The notes beneath the pieces are model-generated. The model saw only the letters and a program-made list of their open reading frames with translations. It had not been told where the DNA came from and did not search any database. A stretch of DNA of 64,000 nt. Origin: Synechococcus sp. HK01-R (GTDB taxonomy: Bacteria > Cyanobacteriota > Cyanobacteriia > PCC-6307 > Cyanobiaceae). The translations under genes and the position numbers were made by a program. The DNA lies in assembly GCF_014217855.1 (NCBI RefSeq), contig NZ_CP059059.1:1-64000 (forward strand), written 5' to 3'. How positions within the stretch are numbered: the stretch's first letter is position 1; the number at the start of each line of letters is the position of its first letter. This document shows positions 38,769 to 48,374 of this stretch, piece by piece.

Positions 38769-39356
38769 GTGAAGCTGCTGATCCATGGTCGCAATCTCGA
38801 ACTGACCCCTGCTCTGCGCGACTACACCCAGTCAAAGCTGGAGCGGGCGGTGCAGCACTACAACGACATGGTCAAGGAAGCGGATGTGCATCTTTCCGTA
38901 GCCCGCAACCCGAGAGTTCCCCAGCAAACAGCGGAGGTGACCGTCTTCGCCAACGGCACCGTGATTCGCGCCCAGGAACGCAGCGAAAACCTCTACGCCA
39001 GCATTGACCTGGTTGCCAACAAACTCTGCCGACAACTGCGTCGGTTTAAGGAGCGCCACAGCGACCATCACCACAGCCATGGCCATCGCGCCAGCGAGAC
39101 GCCCCCCACCGATGCGGTGACCAGTGAGGCACCCATCGATGGCTCGCTGCTCGACGGCAAGGAGGCCCAACTCCCTGAGCCCGGGGTGCGTCGCAAATAC
39201 TTCGCCATGCCACCGATGCGCATGGAGGAAGCCCGCCATCAGCTCGATCTGATCGATCACGACTTCTACTTCTTTCGTGATGCGGAGAGCGGTGAGCTGC
39301 AGGTGATCTATCGCCGCAACCACGGTGGCTACGGCGTGATTCAGGCTCGGGACTGA
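38769..39356 (+). CDS. hpf: Long-form ribosome hibernation promoting factor (LrtA-type)
   Basis: 195 residues, GTG start ([20 protein letters not shown]). N-terminal S30AE/YfiA domain (1-100), a His-rich linker ([14 protein letters not shown], about 97-112), and the C-terminal dimerisation domain ([37 protein letters not shown]). Cyanobacterial LrtA transcripts are light-repressed and the protein preserves inactive ribosomes. The His cluster in the linker is unusually dense. Confidence 0.95.
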   Translation: MKLLIHGRNLELTPALRDYTQSKLERAVQHYNDMVKEADVHLSVARNPRVPQQTAEVTVFANGTVIRAQERSENLYASIDLVANKLCRQLRRFKERHSDHHHSHGHRASETPPTDAVTSEAPIDGSLLDGKEAQLPEPGVRRKYFAMPPMRMEEARHQLDLIDHDFYFFRDAESGELQVIYRRNHGGYGVIQARD

Positions 39357-39393
39357 TTACGGGCTTCCAGCCCGGCTCCCGCGCCAGGATTCC

Positions 39394-40104
39394 ATGCCAC
39401 CAGTGCCGCTTCCGACCCGCCGGCAGGATCTGCCTGAACTGGCCCCCCTGATCCACCAGGCCCTGCTGGATCCCCACCTGACGCCCGAACAGCTGCAGGA
39501 GGGCTGTGACGCGGCGCGGCAACTTGGGATGGGTGGGCTCTGCACCAGCCTGCGTCATCTGCCAATGCTGCGGGAACGGCTTGGTGCCCCTGGTGCAACC
39601 CGACTGATCGCCACCATTGCCTTCCCCTTCGGTGGCCTCCCTAGCGAGCTGAAGCAGGCGGAAGCGGAATGGGCAGCAGAGCAAGGGGCAGACGCCCTGG
39701 ATGTGGCCCCTGATCTGGCCGCATTAGCGACCGGGGATGGCAATCAGTTCGCAGAGGAGCTTGCCGCCCTGGGCGCGATCGGCCTTCCGATCACGGTGGT
39801 GCTCGACCTGAACCGCCTGGCTGACGATCGGCTGGAACTAGCGGTTGAAGCGGCCCTCGATGCCGGAGTCAGCGCCCTACAGAGTGGCCCTGGCTTCGGG
39901 CCAGGGGTCACACCAGCCCAGATCCAGCGCCTGCGAGGACTCTGCCGCGCGCGCTGCGGGATCAAAGCCGTGGGCGGTATTCAGCAGCTGGAGACCTGTG
40001 CGGCGCTGATCGAAGCCGGTGCAACAGCACTGGGCACAAGCCATGGCCCTCAGTTGCTTCAGGAGCTGCGCCGCCCCTCCTCAGGCGGCTCCCATGGGGA
40101 CTGA
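39394..40104 (+). CDS. DeoC-family protein with the Schiff-base lysine apparently replaced
   Basis: 236 residues with a DeoC-like TIM-barrel sequence: ATRLIATIAFPFGGLP, LDVAPDLAALATGD, TVVLDLNRLAD, and the C-terminal Lys in GIKAVGGIQ. In deoxyribose-phosphate aldolase the Schiff-base Lys lies in VKTSTGF. The aligned segment here is ALQSGPGFGPG, with Gln in its place. The second conserved Lys is kept. By eye this argues against ordinary aldolase activity, so deoC is not assigned as a gene name. Its TGA overlaps recO's ATG by 11 nt. Confidence 0.78.
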   Translation: MPPVPLPTRRQDLPELAPLIHQALLDPHLTPEQLQEGCDAARQLGMGGLCTSLRHLPMLRERLGAPGATRLIATIAFPFGGLPSELKQAEAEWAAEQGADALDVAPDLAALATGDGNQFAEELAALGAIGLPITVVLDLNRLADDRLELAVEAALDAGVSALQSGPGFGPGVTPAQIQRLRGLCRARCGIKAVGGIQQLETCAALIEAGATALGTSHGPQLLQELRRPSSGGSHGD

Positions 40105-40879
40105 GCGACGCCTCGAGGGTTTAGCGCTGAAGGTGGGCCCCCTCGGAGAACACGATCGACTGCTCACCCTGCTGAGTCGGGAATCGGGAGTGATCCGACT
40201 GGCTGTTCCCGGAGCCCGCAGGCCGCGCAGCAGCTTGGCCGCAGCGGTGCCCCTCACCCAACTGGACTTGCAGGTGGTCGGCCAGCGAGGTCTCCCACGG
40301 ATCCGGCAGTTGCGGGTGCAGCACAGCTTCAGCGCCGTCGGACAGCGGCTGGAAACCCTGGCCGGTGCCCAGGCGCTGGCGGAACTTTGCATCGCCCTGG
40401 TGGCCGGTGACGATCCGATGCCAGGACTCCTGGAGATGGTATTGCTGCATCTGGAGCGGCTGGAGCAGTGGAGTCGGCTCTTACCACCCCAACCGAGCCT
40501 CGCCCTGGCCGGCACGGTGCAGGCCTGCGTGCACCTGCTTGCCCTCGGCGGCTATGGGCTGCCGCTTCAAAGCTGCTGCCGCAGTGGCTCCGCCCTGATA
40601 CCACCCATTGGCCAGTGGGACTGGCGCTGCAGCCTTCTGGCGGAGGAAGGCTTTGCCATCGACCGCCAACCGGGGGCCGCGATTCAGCTCAACCCATCGG
40701 AACTGGCCCTCCTGCAGCGACTCCCCAGGGCCGAGCTCCCCCACCGACGCGATGGTGAGCTGATGGGACCAGTCGATGTCTGGCTACGCCTGCTCACGGT
40801 TGTGGAGTGCTGGATCAGGGCCCATCTGCCCCGGCCGGTCCGTTCCCTCGCCATGGTGCGGGAGGCTGGGCGATCATGA
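40094..40879 (+). CDS. recO: DNA repair protein RecO
   Basis: 261 residues from ATG 40094 (MGTERRLEGLALKVGPLGEH), which overlaps the end of the DeoC-like gene. An N-terminal OB fold (DRLLTLLSRESGVIRLAVPG) is followed by a helical region and Cys residues (SCCRSG). RecO loads RecA on SSB-coated gaps with RecR. A longer start at 40019 would lie inside the upstream gene and lacks homology. Confidence 0.92.
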   Translation: MGTERRLEGLALKVGPLGEHDRLLTLLSRESGVIRLAVPGARRPRSSLAAAVPLTQLDLQVVGQRGLPRIRQLRVQHSFSAVGQRLETLAGAQALAELCIALVAGDDPMPGLLEMVLLHLERLEQWSRLLPPQPSLALAGTVQACVHLLALGGYGLPLQSCCRSGSALIPPIGQWDWRCSLLAEEGFAIDRQPGAAIQLNPSELALLQRLPRAELPHRRDGELMGPVDVWLRLLTVVECWIRAHLPRPVRSLAMVREAGRS

Positions 40880-40898
40880 CCCGGTCACGGCAGCCACT

Positions 40899-42278
40899 TT
40901 GAGCGGTCCATCTCTGAACACCCCGGAACCAGCCCTACCGACCGGGGGCAATCCAGAAGGGGGACGTGGTCTGCAGGCCGTTCTCAGGCTTGAGGATTTC
41001 CGCAAACTCTGGATCGGCCAAATCTTCTCCCAGCTGGCCGACAAGTTCTACATCGTGCTGATGGTCTTCTTGATCGATCAGCACCTGCTGCTGACGCAGC
41101 AGCACAACGGGGTCCTGGCGAATGTCGCGTCCGACTACGGCTTCGACATCAGCACCCGCACCCAAGTGATCACGCTGCTGGCCACCGGAATCTTTGTCGC
41201 CAACACCATTCCCGCCATGGTGCTGGGAAGCGTGGCTGGGGTCTGGGTGGACCGCTGGCCCAAGCGTCGGGTGATGGTGGCCTCCAACGGCCTGCGGGCG
41301 CTCCTGGTGTTGCTCACACCGCTCTGTCTGATCCCCGGCCCCCAGATCCTCGGATTGCCCTGGGGCTACTGGGGACTCCTTGGGATGACCTTTCTGGAGT
41401 CAATCCTGACCCAGTTCTTCGCACCGGCGGAACAAGCCGCGATCACGCTGCTGGTGCCAGGAGAACACCTGCTCGCTGCCAACTCGCTGTACCAAACAAC
41501 GAGCATGGGCGCCACGATCGTGGGCTTCGCCCTTGGGGAACCGATCCTTCGCGCCCTCAACCTGGCCTCGGAGCGGCTCGGTATTCCCGGTGGGGAATTC
41601 ACTCTGCTGCCCTTTTGCTACGGCATGGCGGCTCTGAGCCTGCTGGCGATCCGGCGGGATGAGCCCCCCCGAACCAGCTCCGGACGCTCCGTCTGGCAGG
41701 AGATCGGCGAAGGTGTGCAGGTTCTCAGGCACTGTCCGACCGTGCGAAGCGCCATGGTGCATCTGGTGCTGCTCTACAGCCTGCTGGCGGCCCTGTATGT
41801 GCTGGCCCTCCAGCTCGCCGCCCTGATCACCAACCTCGGCCCCTCCGGCTTTGGCACTCTGCTGGCCATGAGTGGCCTGGGCATGGCCGTGGGCGCTGTA
41901 CTGACCGCCCAACTCGGCCATCGCTTCAGCCGCCGCCGCCTGACGGCAGCCGGTCTGGGAACGATCACCTGGTCGCTGCTCCTGCTCAGCCAGTTCAAGG
42001 GCTCCCTGAGCGGGACCCTGGGCCTCTGCGGAATCCTGGGCGTAGGTGCTGCCCTCGTGGCGATTCCAGCCCAGACCACGATTCAGGAGGACACCCCTGA
42101 ACACCAGCGGGGGCGCGTGTTCGGCCTGCAGAACAATCTGATCAACATCGCCCTCAGTCTTCCGCTCGTGCTGGCGGGGACCCTAGTGAGCCGTGTGGGC
42201 CTCTCCCCGGTGCTGGGACTGCTGGCGATCCTCGCTCTGATTGCTGCACTCGTGGAGCGCCCCTGGAAGCGCTGCTAA
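40899..42278 (+). CDS. Major facilitator superfamily transporter
   Basis: About 459 residues; start uncertain (TTG 40899 is favoured; an in-frame start at 40776 would run through recO). About twelve membrane helices beginning FRKLWIGQIFSQLADKFYIV, with the MFS loop motif in VDRWPKRRVMVASNG. It resembles the three-component-type MFS group often labelled drug or lysophospholipid transporters; substrate unknown. It follows recO by about 20 bp and is probably cotranscribed. Confidence 0.85.
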   Translation: MSGPSLNTPEPALPTGGNPEGGRGLQAVLRLEDFRKLWIGQIFSQLADKFYIVLMVFLIDQHLLLTQQHNGVLANVASDYGFDISTRTQVITLLATGIFVANTIPAMVLGSVAGVWVDRWPKRRVMVASNGLRALLVLLTPLCLIPGPQILGLPWGYWGLLGMTFLESILTQFFAPAEQAAITLLVPGEHLLAANSLYQTTSMGATIVGFALGEPILRALNLASERLGIPGGEFTLLPFCYGMAALSLLAIRRDEPPRTSSGRSVWQEIGEGVQVLRHCPTVRSAMVHLVLLYSLLAALYVLALQLAALITNLGPSGFGTLLAMSGLGMAVGAVLTAQLGHRFSRRRLTAAGLGTITWSLLLLSQFKGSLSGTLGLCGILGVGAALVAIPAQTTIQEDTPEHQRGRVFGLQNNLINIALSLPLVLAGTLVSRVGLSPVLGLLAILALIAALVERPWKRC

Positions 42279-42308
42279 CTTTCTTGTTCAGCAGAGGGGA
42301 AGCAGCGG

Positions 42309-43481
42309 GTGGCGCATATCGCCTGGCTGGGCAAGAAATCACCGTTCTGCGGCAACGTCACTTACGGGTTGAGCACCACGGAGGCCCTGAAGGCCCGTGG
42401 CCATCAGACCAGCTTCATCCATTTCGACAACCCGGAGGCCCCGGCCAATCGAACCACCTCGCTGCTGGCGAACGATCCGGACGTCAGCCTGCCGTACCTC
42501 ATCAAATCACAGGTTTACACAATCCCTTCACCAGGGGCTCAAAGGGAATTGCGCGAATCCCTAGAACGGCTTCAGCCCGATCTGGTCCACGCCAGTCTCA
42601 CCCTCTCCCCCCTTGATTTCCGCCTCCCAGACCTCTGCCAGCAACTGGGAGTGCCTCTGGTCGCCACCTTTCACCCACCCTTCGATGCCGGCCTGCGCAA
42701 CCTCACCGCTGGCACGCAACAACTGACCTACCAGCTGTATGCACCGGCCCTGGCCCGCTACGACAGGGTGATCGTGTTCTCCGATCTGCAGGCTGAAGTG
42801 CTGGCCCGACTCGGAGTTCGTGAAGAGCGGCTGGCCGTGATTCCCAATGGCGTCGACCCCCACTGCTGGGCCCCAGGGGATCCCGGCACGGTCAGCCCAG
42901 GGAAGCAAGAGGTGCGCGAACGACTGGGCGACGACCGGATCTTCCTCTACATGGGGCGGATCGCCACCGAAAAGAATGTCGAGGCCCTGCTCAAGGCCTG
43001 GCGCCTGGTCAATCCCCGTGGCTGCCGGTTGGTGGTTGTGGGGGACGGCCCCCTCCGCACCACCCTGCAAAACGCCCATGGCAATGGCAGCGTGACCTGG
43101 TGGGGCTACGAGTCAGACCTCAGCACCCGGGTGGCCTTGATGCAAGCAGCCGAGGTGTTCGTTCTCCCGAGCCTGGTGGAGGGCCTCTCGCTCGCACTGC
43201 TGGAAGCAATGGCTTGCGGTTGTGCCTGCGTGGCCACGGATGCTGGTGCCGATGGGGAAGTGCTCAACGAAGGCGCAGGCATCGTGCTGAGCACCCAGGG
43301 CGTTACCACCCAGCTGCGCACCCTTCTACCAGTGCTACGCGACCAGGAGGTGCTCAGCGCCGAACTGGGCCGACGCGCCCGCGAACGGGTTCTGGAGCGC
43401 TACACCCTCAGCCGCAATATCGAAGCGATCGAAGCCCTGTATGCCGAGCTACTAAGAACCCGCACCAGCCACGCTGCCTGA
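42309..43481 (+). CDS. Family 4 glycosyltransferase (GT-B fold)
   Basis: 390 residues, GTG start. N-terminal acceptor domain (AHIAWLGKKSPFCGNVTYG), linker VIPNGVDPHCW, and a C-terminal donor domain with the E-x7-E motif in EGLSLALLEA (nucleotide-sugar binding). It transfers a sugar from an NDP- or UDP-donor, retaining the anomer. Soluble or peripheral. Probably acts in polysaccharide or glycolipid synthesis; the acceptor is unknown. Confidence 0.85.
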   Translation: MAHIAWLGKKSPFCGNVTYGLSTTEALKARGHQTSFIHFDNPEAPANRTTSLLANDPDVSLPYLIKSQVYTIPSPGAQRELRESLERLQPDLVHASLTLSPLDFRLPDLCQQLGVPLVATFHPPFDAGLRNLTAGTQQLTYQLYAPALARYDRVIVFSDLQAEVLARLGVREERLAVIPNGVDPHCWAPGDPGTVSPGKQEVRERLGDDRIFLYMGRIATEKNVEALLKAWRLVNPRGCRLVVVGDGPLRTTLQNAHGNGSVTWWGYESDLSTRVALMQAAEVFVLPSLVEGLSLALLEAMACGCACVATDAGADGEVLNEGAGIVLSTQGVTTQLRTLLPVLRDQEVLSAELGRRARERVLERYTLSRNIEAIEALYAELLRTRTSHAA

Positions 43482-43486
43482 TGATC

Positions 43487-43502
43487 CGCTGAACCATCAG
43501 CG
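43487..43502. terminator. Perfect inverted repeat between convergent GT4 and proC genes
   Basis: CGCTGA-ACCA-TCAGCG forms a 6-bp stem with a 4-nt loop and includes the proC stop codon. No T-run. It may act as a weak bidirectional terminator. Confidence 0.3.
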
Positions 43503-44315
43503 CAGGTTTCGGCCGTGTTCAGACGCAGCCACAACCGCCTCGATCAATGCGGAGCGAAGACCTGCCTGCTCCAACTTACGGAGAGCGGCCATCGTGGTGC
43601 CACCAGGTGAAGCCACCATGTCTTTGAGCTGACCGGGATGCAGCTCCTGCTCCTTGAGCAAAGCAGCCGTACCGGCCAACGTGCGATGGGCCAGGTGATG
43701 GGAAAGATCGCGGGGCAGGCCTGCGGCGACAGCGCCATCAGCCATCGCCTCCGCCACCATGGCCACATAGGCCGGACCGGACGAGGTGAGAGCTAAGAAC
43801 GCATCCAAAAGCGACTCGCCCAGCTCAAGAACCTCACTGACCGGGGAAAAGAATGCTTTGACCCGCTGCTGATCCTCTGGAGTGAGCCCCTGCCCCCAGG
43901 CCAGACCGGTGAGGCCAGCCCCCACCAAACACGGGGTATTGGGAACCGCGCGAACGCAGCGTCGTCCGGGGAAGGCAGCCTCAAGACGCTCGAGGGTCAC
44001 ACCAGCCAGAACAGAAATCAGAATCGGGGACGTTCCCTCCGGCACAGGCGGTGCAGAAGCCGCAACCCCATCAAGCTGATGAGGTTTGATCGCCAGCAGC
44101 TGGACATTGCACGTCCAAACCGAACGCGCCTCCGGATCCACTGCAGCCAACAGATGCACCCCCTGGGGCAAGGACGCCGCTAAGCGCTGGCAGGTTGACG
44201 CTTGTCCAACAACCGCGATCACGTCGTCGGCCGCGACAACGCCTTGCTCAAGCAGAGGCAGCAGCAGAGCCTGGGCCATCCGACCCAGGCCGATCACCCC
44301 AAAAGAGTCAGGCAC
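43497..44315 (-). CDS. proC: Pyrroline-5-carboxylate reductase
   Basis: 272 residues from GTG 44315 (VPDSFGVIGLGRMAQALLLP); a longer frame to 44408 runs into sepF without homology. Rossmann GLGRMA motif, AVPNTPCLVGAGLTG, LTSSGPAYVAMVAEAM, and SPGGTTMAALRKLE near the end are all conserved. It reduces pyrroline-5-carboxylate to proline with NAD(P)H. It lies 16 bp after sepF. Confidence 0.95.
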   Translation of the reverse strand: MPDSFGVIGLGRMAQALLLPLLEQGVVAADDVIAVVGQASTCQRLAASLPQGVHLLAAVDPEARSVWTCNVQLLAIKPHQLDGVAASAPPVPEGTSPILISVLAGVTLERLEAAFPGRRCVRAVPNTPCLVGAGLTGLAWGQGLTPEDQQRVKAFFSPVSEVLELGESLLDAFLALTSSGPAYVAMVAEAMADGAVAAGLPRDLSHHLAHRTLAGTAALLKEQELHPGQLKDMVASPGGTTMAALRKLEQAGLRSALIEAVVAASEHGRNLR

Positions 44316-44331
44316 AGTGCTGAAGCAGGGC

Positions 44332-44910
44332 TCAAAGAGCAGCGGCAGTCGCACCACCCCAGGCTGGGGCAGGAGCCACGCTGGCCTGAGCGGATGACTG
44401 CTCCACATCTCGGCTCACCACCGTGGGGGAGGAGACCTCTTCGTGGCCGGCGTTGATCACGCTCACGCAGCTTGGAGCGAACAGAAAGATGCTTTCACCG
44501 ACCCGCTCCTGGTGGCCGTCGATGGCAAAGGTGCCCCCTGCCACAAAATCCACCGCACGCTGAGCCTGGTCGGGCTCCATCATCGTGAGGTTGAGAATCA
44601 CGGTTTTGCGTTCGCGCAGCGCCTGAATCGCCTTCGGCATCTCATCAAAGCTGCGGGGCTCCATGAGCATCACCTCAGCCGCCGCAGTGCTGATACCGGG
44701 CATCCCGATCACATTCGAGCTGCCACCGAAGGGGGAGTCGCTGCCGAAGGGATTGTCAGAACCGAGCGGTGCGAGAGCGCCACCGCTGGCATGGGTGGCA
44801 CCGGAATCAGCCTCATGCTCTTCGCCGGTGTCGTAGTCGAGATCGTCATAGTCGCCATCGAGATAGTCATCACCGGCAACAACGGCGCGAAGGCGGGAAA
44901 TCAGCGACAC
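44332..44910 (-). CDS. sepF: Cell division protein SepF
   Basis: 192 residues, GTG start. Amphipathic N-terminal membrane anchor ([17 protein letters not shown]), an acidic/Gly-Ser variable linker with a near-repeat ([14 protein letters not shown]), and the SepF core ([40 protein letters not shown]). It anchors and bundles FtsZ at midcell. Adjacency to pipY is typical of cyanobacteria and Gram-positives. Confidence 0.95.
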   Translation of the reverse strand: MSLISRLRAVVAGDDYLDGDYDDLDYDTGEEHEADSGATHASGGALAPLGSDNPFGSDSPFGGSSNVIGMPGISTAAAEVMLMEPRSFDEMPKAIQALRERKTVILNLTMMEPDQAQRAVDFVAGGTFAIDGHQERVGESIFLFAPSCVSVINAGHEEVSSPTVVSRDVEQSSAQASVAPAPAWGGATAAAL

Positions 44911-44966
44911 CTGGAGTCTGCGAAACCTTGACCCTGAATAGCGCTCCGTCGGAGCCGGAGCAAGCG

Positions 44967-45632
44967 TTAAACGGCAGATTGCTGCAAGGGCCGCGCACCG
45001 AACAGAGCCGAACCGAGCCGAACCCAGGTCGCTCCAGCCGTTACTGCGTCCTGCCAGTCACCGCTCATCCCCATGGAGCACTCATCAAGACCCAGGTCAT
45101 CGGCCAACCGCCGGCACTCCTGAAAGAGCGCCAATCGCTCCTGCGAGTCCAGCCCCAGCGGGGCCATCGTCATCAGGCCGGTGATCCGTAGATGGGGAAG
45201 GCCTTGCAGCTCCTCCCAGGCAGCCCGAAGGTCCTCAGGGTCCCAGCCGCCCTTGCTCGGATCTGGGCGCAACTTGACCTGAAGCATCAACTGGGGATGA
45301 CGCTGCTCCTCCTCCGCGATCCTCGAGACCCTCCGGCACAGGGCCAAGGAATCAATCGAGTGAATGACGGGGAACGCCCTCACCACCTGACGCACCTTGT
45401 TGGCCTGCAGACGACCGATGAAATGCCAGCGCAGATCCTGCAGGTCCCCTAAGGCCTCCTGTTTGGGCAGCGCTTCCTGAAGACGGCTTTCTGCAAAGTC
45501 CTGCTGCCCGAGTCCTGCAAGGAAACGGATCGGCTCCGCAGGATGGCCTTTACTGACCGCAAGCAGACGGGCTGAAGGCGGCAAGGCTTCCCCGAGCTCT
45601 GCCCAACGCCTTGAAAGATCCACTTCGATCAT
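44967..45632 (-). CDS. pipY: PLP homeostasis protein PipY (YggS family)
   Basis: 221 residues from ATG 45632 (TTG 45638 possible). PLP-binding Lys in LLAVSKGHP (near 31), [38 protein letters not shown] and the C-terminal [10 protein letters not shown] are conserved YggS motifs. It binds PLP without known catalysis and affects amino/keto acid pools. It is next to pipX, with which it forms an operon in Synechococcus elongatus. Confidence 0.95.
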   Translation of the reverse strand: MIEVDLSRRWAELGEALPPSARLLAVSKGHPAEPIRFLAGLGQQDFAESRLQEALPKQEALGDLQDLRWHFIGRLQANKVRQVVRAFPVIHSIDSLALCRRVSRIAEEEQRHPQLMLQVKLRPDPSKGGWDPEDLRAAWEELQGLPHLRITGLMTMAPLGLDSQERLALFQECRRLADDLGLDECSMGMSGDWQDAVTAGATWVRLGSALFGARPLQQSAV

Positions 45633-45658
45633 GGTCAAAACAGGCGCAGAGACCGCAC

Positions 45659-45925
45659 TCAGATGAACGTCTGGTCGAACAGCTCCCTCCAGAGCTCCTG
45701 ATCAGCGGCTCCATCGCGTCGGCTGCGCGCCAGGTTGAGCTCAGCGTGGTGGCGGGCATCCTGGTAAGGGATCACCTCAAACTGAGCACCACGGGGCTGC
45801 AGGGTGACAAGGAAGAACATCCGCTGCGCATACAGCGTGGCGTAAATATCACGGCCCTCTCCCGCCGGCGCGACGCGATACAGCATGCCGAAGGTGGGGT
45901 GATTCAGATAGCGCTCGGCGCCCAC
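45659..45925 (-). CDS. pipX: PII-interacting protein X (PipX), NtcA co-activator
   Basis: 88 residues, GTG start. YLNHPTFGMLYRV, DIYATLYAQRMFFLVTL and RLEVIPY-like strands form the Tudor-like domain, followed by helices ending LWRELFDQTFI. In S. elongatus PipX binds either PII (low 2-oxoglutarate) or NtcA (nitrogen limitation) and activates nitrogen genes. It is 26 bp upstream of pipY on the same strand. The family is restricted to cyanobacteria, which supports the taxonomy. Note that the strand written RLEVIPY-like reads QFEVIPY in this sequence. Confidence 0.95.
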   Translation of the reverse strand: MGAERYLNHPTFGMLYRVAPAGEGRDIYATLYAQRMFFLVTLQPRGAQFEVIPYQDARHHAELNLARSRRDGAADQELWRELFDQTFI

Positions 45926-45941
45926 AGATTCAGATCAGGAA

Positions 45942-46856
45942 TCACAGTGCACCGTACTTCCCACGCAAACCAACCATCATCAAGAGGACAATCATTGCCA
46001 AAGAATTGAGAACAGCCGAGGCTGGAGTGGTCTTCGAAGCGACTCGAAAATGCGAAGCCGGGCGCCATTGGCCGCCCCGGGCTAGCAGCGCATCCGCCCC
46101 CTGTTCGGCCCTCAGCAAGATGTTGGCGAGCAAACGCTCTCCAACAGAAAGAACAAGGCCGAAGGACGCCTTGAACCCAAGCCTGCGCAGGTTCACCGCA
46201 CGACTGGCGAGGGCACGCATCAGATTCTGGAGCTCCTCCTGAACCAGCGGAAGGAAGCGCAGCGCGAGCAAGAGCTGAAAACTCAAGCGCTCCACCGGAA
46301 CACCTAAACAGGCCAGAGGGGCGAGCCCCCAGCTCAGCGCCCAGACCAAGTCTTCACTTGGGGTTGTCAGCAGCATCAGATTGACGCTGTGAATGACCGT
46401 GACGATAAGCGTGGCGCTGCTGAGGCCCAGCTCGGCGGAACGCCGATCAATCACAAGCGGACCAAGGCTGAGTGGACCAAGCCGGACAGGGCCCAGCCGC
46501 CAGATGTCCCAAGAGGGCACCTGCAGTGAGAGACCGGGAAGTTCCTGGGGTGAGCGAAGGGGCCAAGAGACAGCGGGATCACCAGTGGGCAGGAACGCAG
46601 CCAGCAGCCCCACGCCACCGCCGAGCAGAGCAAGCAAGAGCAGCGAACGCCACCAGAGCCTTGGCGGCAGACCACTCAGCAGCGTGAGCAGAAGCAGCAG
46701 ACCCAGAAGGGAGAGCCGCCAGATCGGACCGGCCAGCACAGGGGTGAGCAAGAAAAGCAGCACCCAAGCGAACTTGAGGCGTGGATCAATCAGTCGCAGC
46801 CAGCTCTCACGGCCATCCACGTACTGCCCGATGGGGATCTGCCTCAGCCAGTCCAT
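45942..46856 (-). CDS. EcfT/CbiQ-type energy-coupling transmembrane protein
   Basis: 304 residues, ATG start. About six hydrophobic helices, with LRLIDPRLKFAWVLLFLLT at the start and the coupling-helix region (ALASRAVNLRRLGFK with LALRFLPLVQEELQNLMRA). The T component of ECF vitamin or metal transporters couples two ATPases to a substrate-binding S protein. No ATPase or S component is encoded next to it, so its partners are elsewhere. It sits 3 bp after der. Confidence 0.85.
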   Translation of the reverse strand: MDWLRQIPIGQYVDGRESWLRLIDPRLKFAWVLLFLLTPVLAGPIWRLSLLGLLLLLTLLSGLPPRLWWRSLLLLALLGGGVGLLAAFLPTGDPAVSWPLRSPQELPGLSLQVPSWDIWRLGPVRLGPLSLGPLVIDRRSAELGLSSATLIVTVIHSVNLMLLTTPSEDLVWALSWGLAPLACLGVPVERLSFQLLLALRFLPLVQEELQNLMRALASRAVNLRRLGFKASFGLVLSVGERLLANILLRAEQGADALLARGGQWRPASHFRVASKTTPASAVLNSLAMIVLLMMVGLRGKYGAL

Positions 46857-46859
46857 CGT

Positions 46860-48227
46860 TTAGTCCTGACGGTTCTGCTGGCGAGCCAAATCTCGCTCCG
46901 CATCCCGCTGCTGTTTACCCCGCCAGAACAGCTTCAAAGGAGTGCCATCGAAACCAAGCCCTTCGCGGATCTGGCGTTCCACATAGCGACGGTAGGTATC
47001 GCCAAACAGCTTGGGATCATTCACGAACAAGGTGAAGCTCGGTGGACGGCTGGCCACCTGAGTGCCGTAATACAGCCGACCTTGACGACCTCCGCGGGTG
47101 GTCGGTGGACTGCGCCAGCTGAGGGCCTCCTTGAGCACTTCATTGACAACCGAAGTGCTGACCCGGCGCCGATGTTGCTCCACCGCGAGTGCCGCGAGCG
47201 CAAAGATGCTGTCCACCCGTTGGCCAGTCAGAGCGGAGGTGAACAACATCGGCGCCCAATCGAGGAAGTAGAGCTTGGCGCGCAGCTCCTTCTCCATCGC
47301 CGGCATGGTGTGGCTGTCCTTCTCGACCGCATCCCATTTGTTCACCACCACCACACAGGCGCGACCCTCCTCTTCGATTCGACCAGCGAGACGCTGATCC
47401 TGCTCGGTCACACCATCGAGAGCATCGATCACAAGCACGCAGACATCACTGCGTTCAATCGCCTTGAAACTGCGATTGATCCCAAAAAATTCAGGCCCAT
47501 AGTTGACACTGCGCCGGCGGCGAATGCCAGCGGTGTCCACCAGCCGCCAGGGCATGCCCTGGCGCTCAAGCTGGGTATCAATTGTGTCGCGCGTGGTGCC
47601 GCGAATCGGGCTCACGATCGCGCGCTGCTCGCCGCAAATGGAATTAAGCAGACTCGACTTACCCACATTGGGACGACCGACAATCGCCATCTGGATCGGT
47701 TCATCGTCCTCGCCCTCCTCCTCCTTGGGAGGAAGAAAGGTGAGCACCTGATCCAGAAGATCCCCGGTTCCTGCACCATGAATCGCGGAAATCGGGTGGG
47801 GCTCGCCCAGACCCAATCCCCAGAACTCAGCCGCCATGGCCAGCCCCTGATCGGGAGACTCGCACTTGTTGACCGCTAAGAGCGTGGGGCAGCGCTGGGT
47901 ACGCAACCATTCGGCAATCGCCTCATCAGCGGCTGTTACCCCCTGCTGCCCATCCACGATGACGACAGCCACACAGGCCTCGGCCATGGCCAGATTGGCC
48001 TGCTCGCGAATCTCCGGCAGAAACTCACTGTCATCGTCGAAAACGAGACCACCGGTATCAACCACCTTGAATTCACGATCCCCCCAATAGCCGTCCTGAT
48101 AGGTGCGGTCGCGGGTGACTCCGGGCTCGTCATGGACGATCGCCTCGCGCGTGCGGCACAGGCGATTCACCAGCGTCGACTTGCCGACATTGGGACGCCC
48201 GATGATCGCGACAACCGGACGCGCCAA
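46860..48227 (-). CDS. der: Ribosome-assembly GTPase Der (EngA)
   Basis: About 455 residues from a TTG at 48227 ([18 protein letters not shown]); the open frame extends upstream to 48362 without homology. Two tandem GTPase domains each carry GRPNVGKS (second near residue 180), DTGG and DTAG switch motifs, and NKxD. A KH-like C-terminal domain ([11 protein letters not shown]-type end) follows. It acts in 50S subunit maturation. First gene of a minus-strand cluster running through ecfT, pipX, pipY, sepF and proC. Confidence 0.95.
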   Translation of the reverse strand: MARPVVAIIGRPNVGKSTLVNRLCRTREAIVHDEPGVTRDRTYQDGYWGDREFKVVDTGGLVFDDDSEFLPEIREQANLAMAEACVAVVIVDGQQGVTAADEAIAEWLRTQRCPTLLAVNKCESPDQGLAMAAEFWGLGLGEPHPISAIHGAGTGDLLDQVLTFLPPKEEEGEDDEPIQMAIVGRPNVGKSSLLNSICGEQRAIVSPIRGTTRDTIDTQLERQGMPWRLVDTAGIRRRRSVNYGPEFFGINRSFKAIERSDVCVLVIDALDGVTEQDQRLAGRIEEEGRACVVVVNKWDAVEKDSHTMPAMEKELRAKLYFLDWAPMLFTSALTGQRVDSIFALAALAVEQHRRRVSTSVVNEVLKEALSWRSPPTTRGGRQGRLYYGTQVASRPPSFTLFVNDPKLFGDTYRRYVERQIREGLGFDGTPLKLFWRGKQQRDAERDLARQQNRQD

Positions 48228-48374
48228 GACAGACAAGGAAAGGGACTTCCTTGACAGTACAGAGGCACCCCTCCAGGCACTCAAGGAGGAGGAATAGGAA
48301 ATCTTCCTAAGAGAGACTAATGAGACCCAGCTGAGACCGCTAGCCCTTGGGCAGTGCAGCAAGCGTCACAAGCC

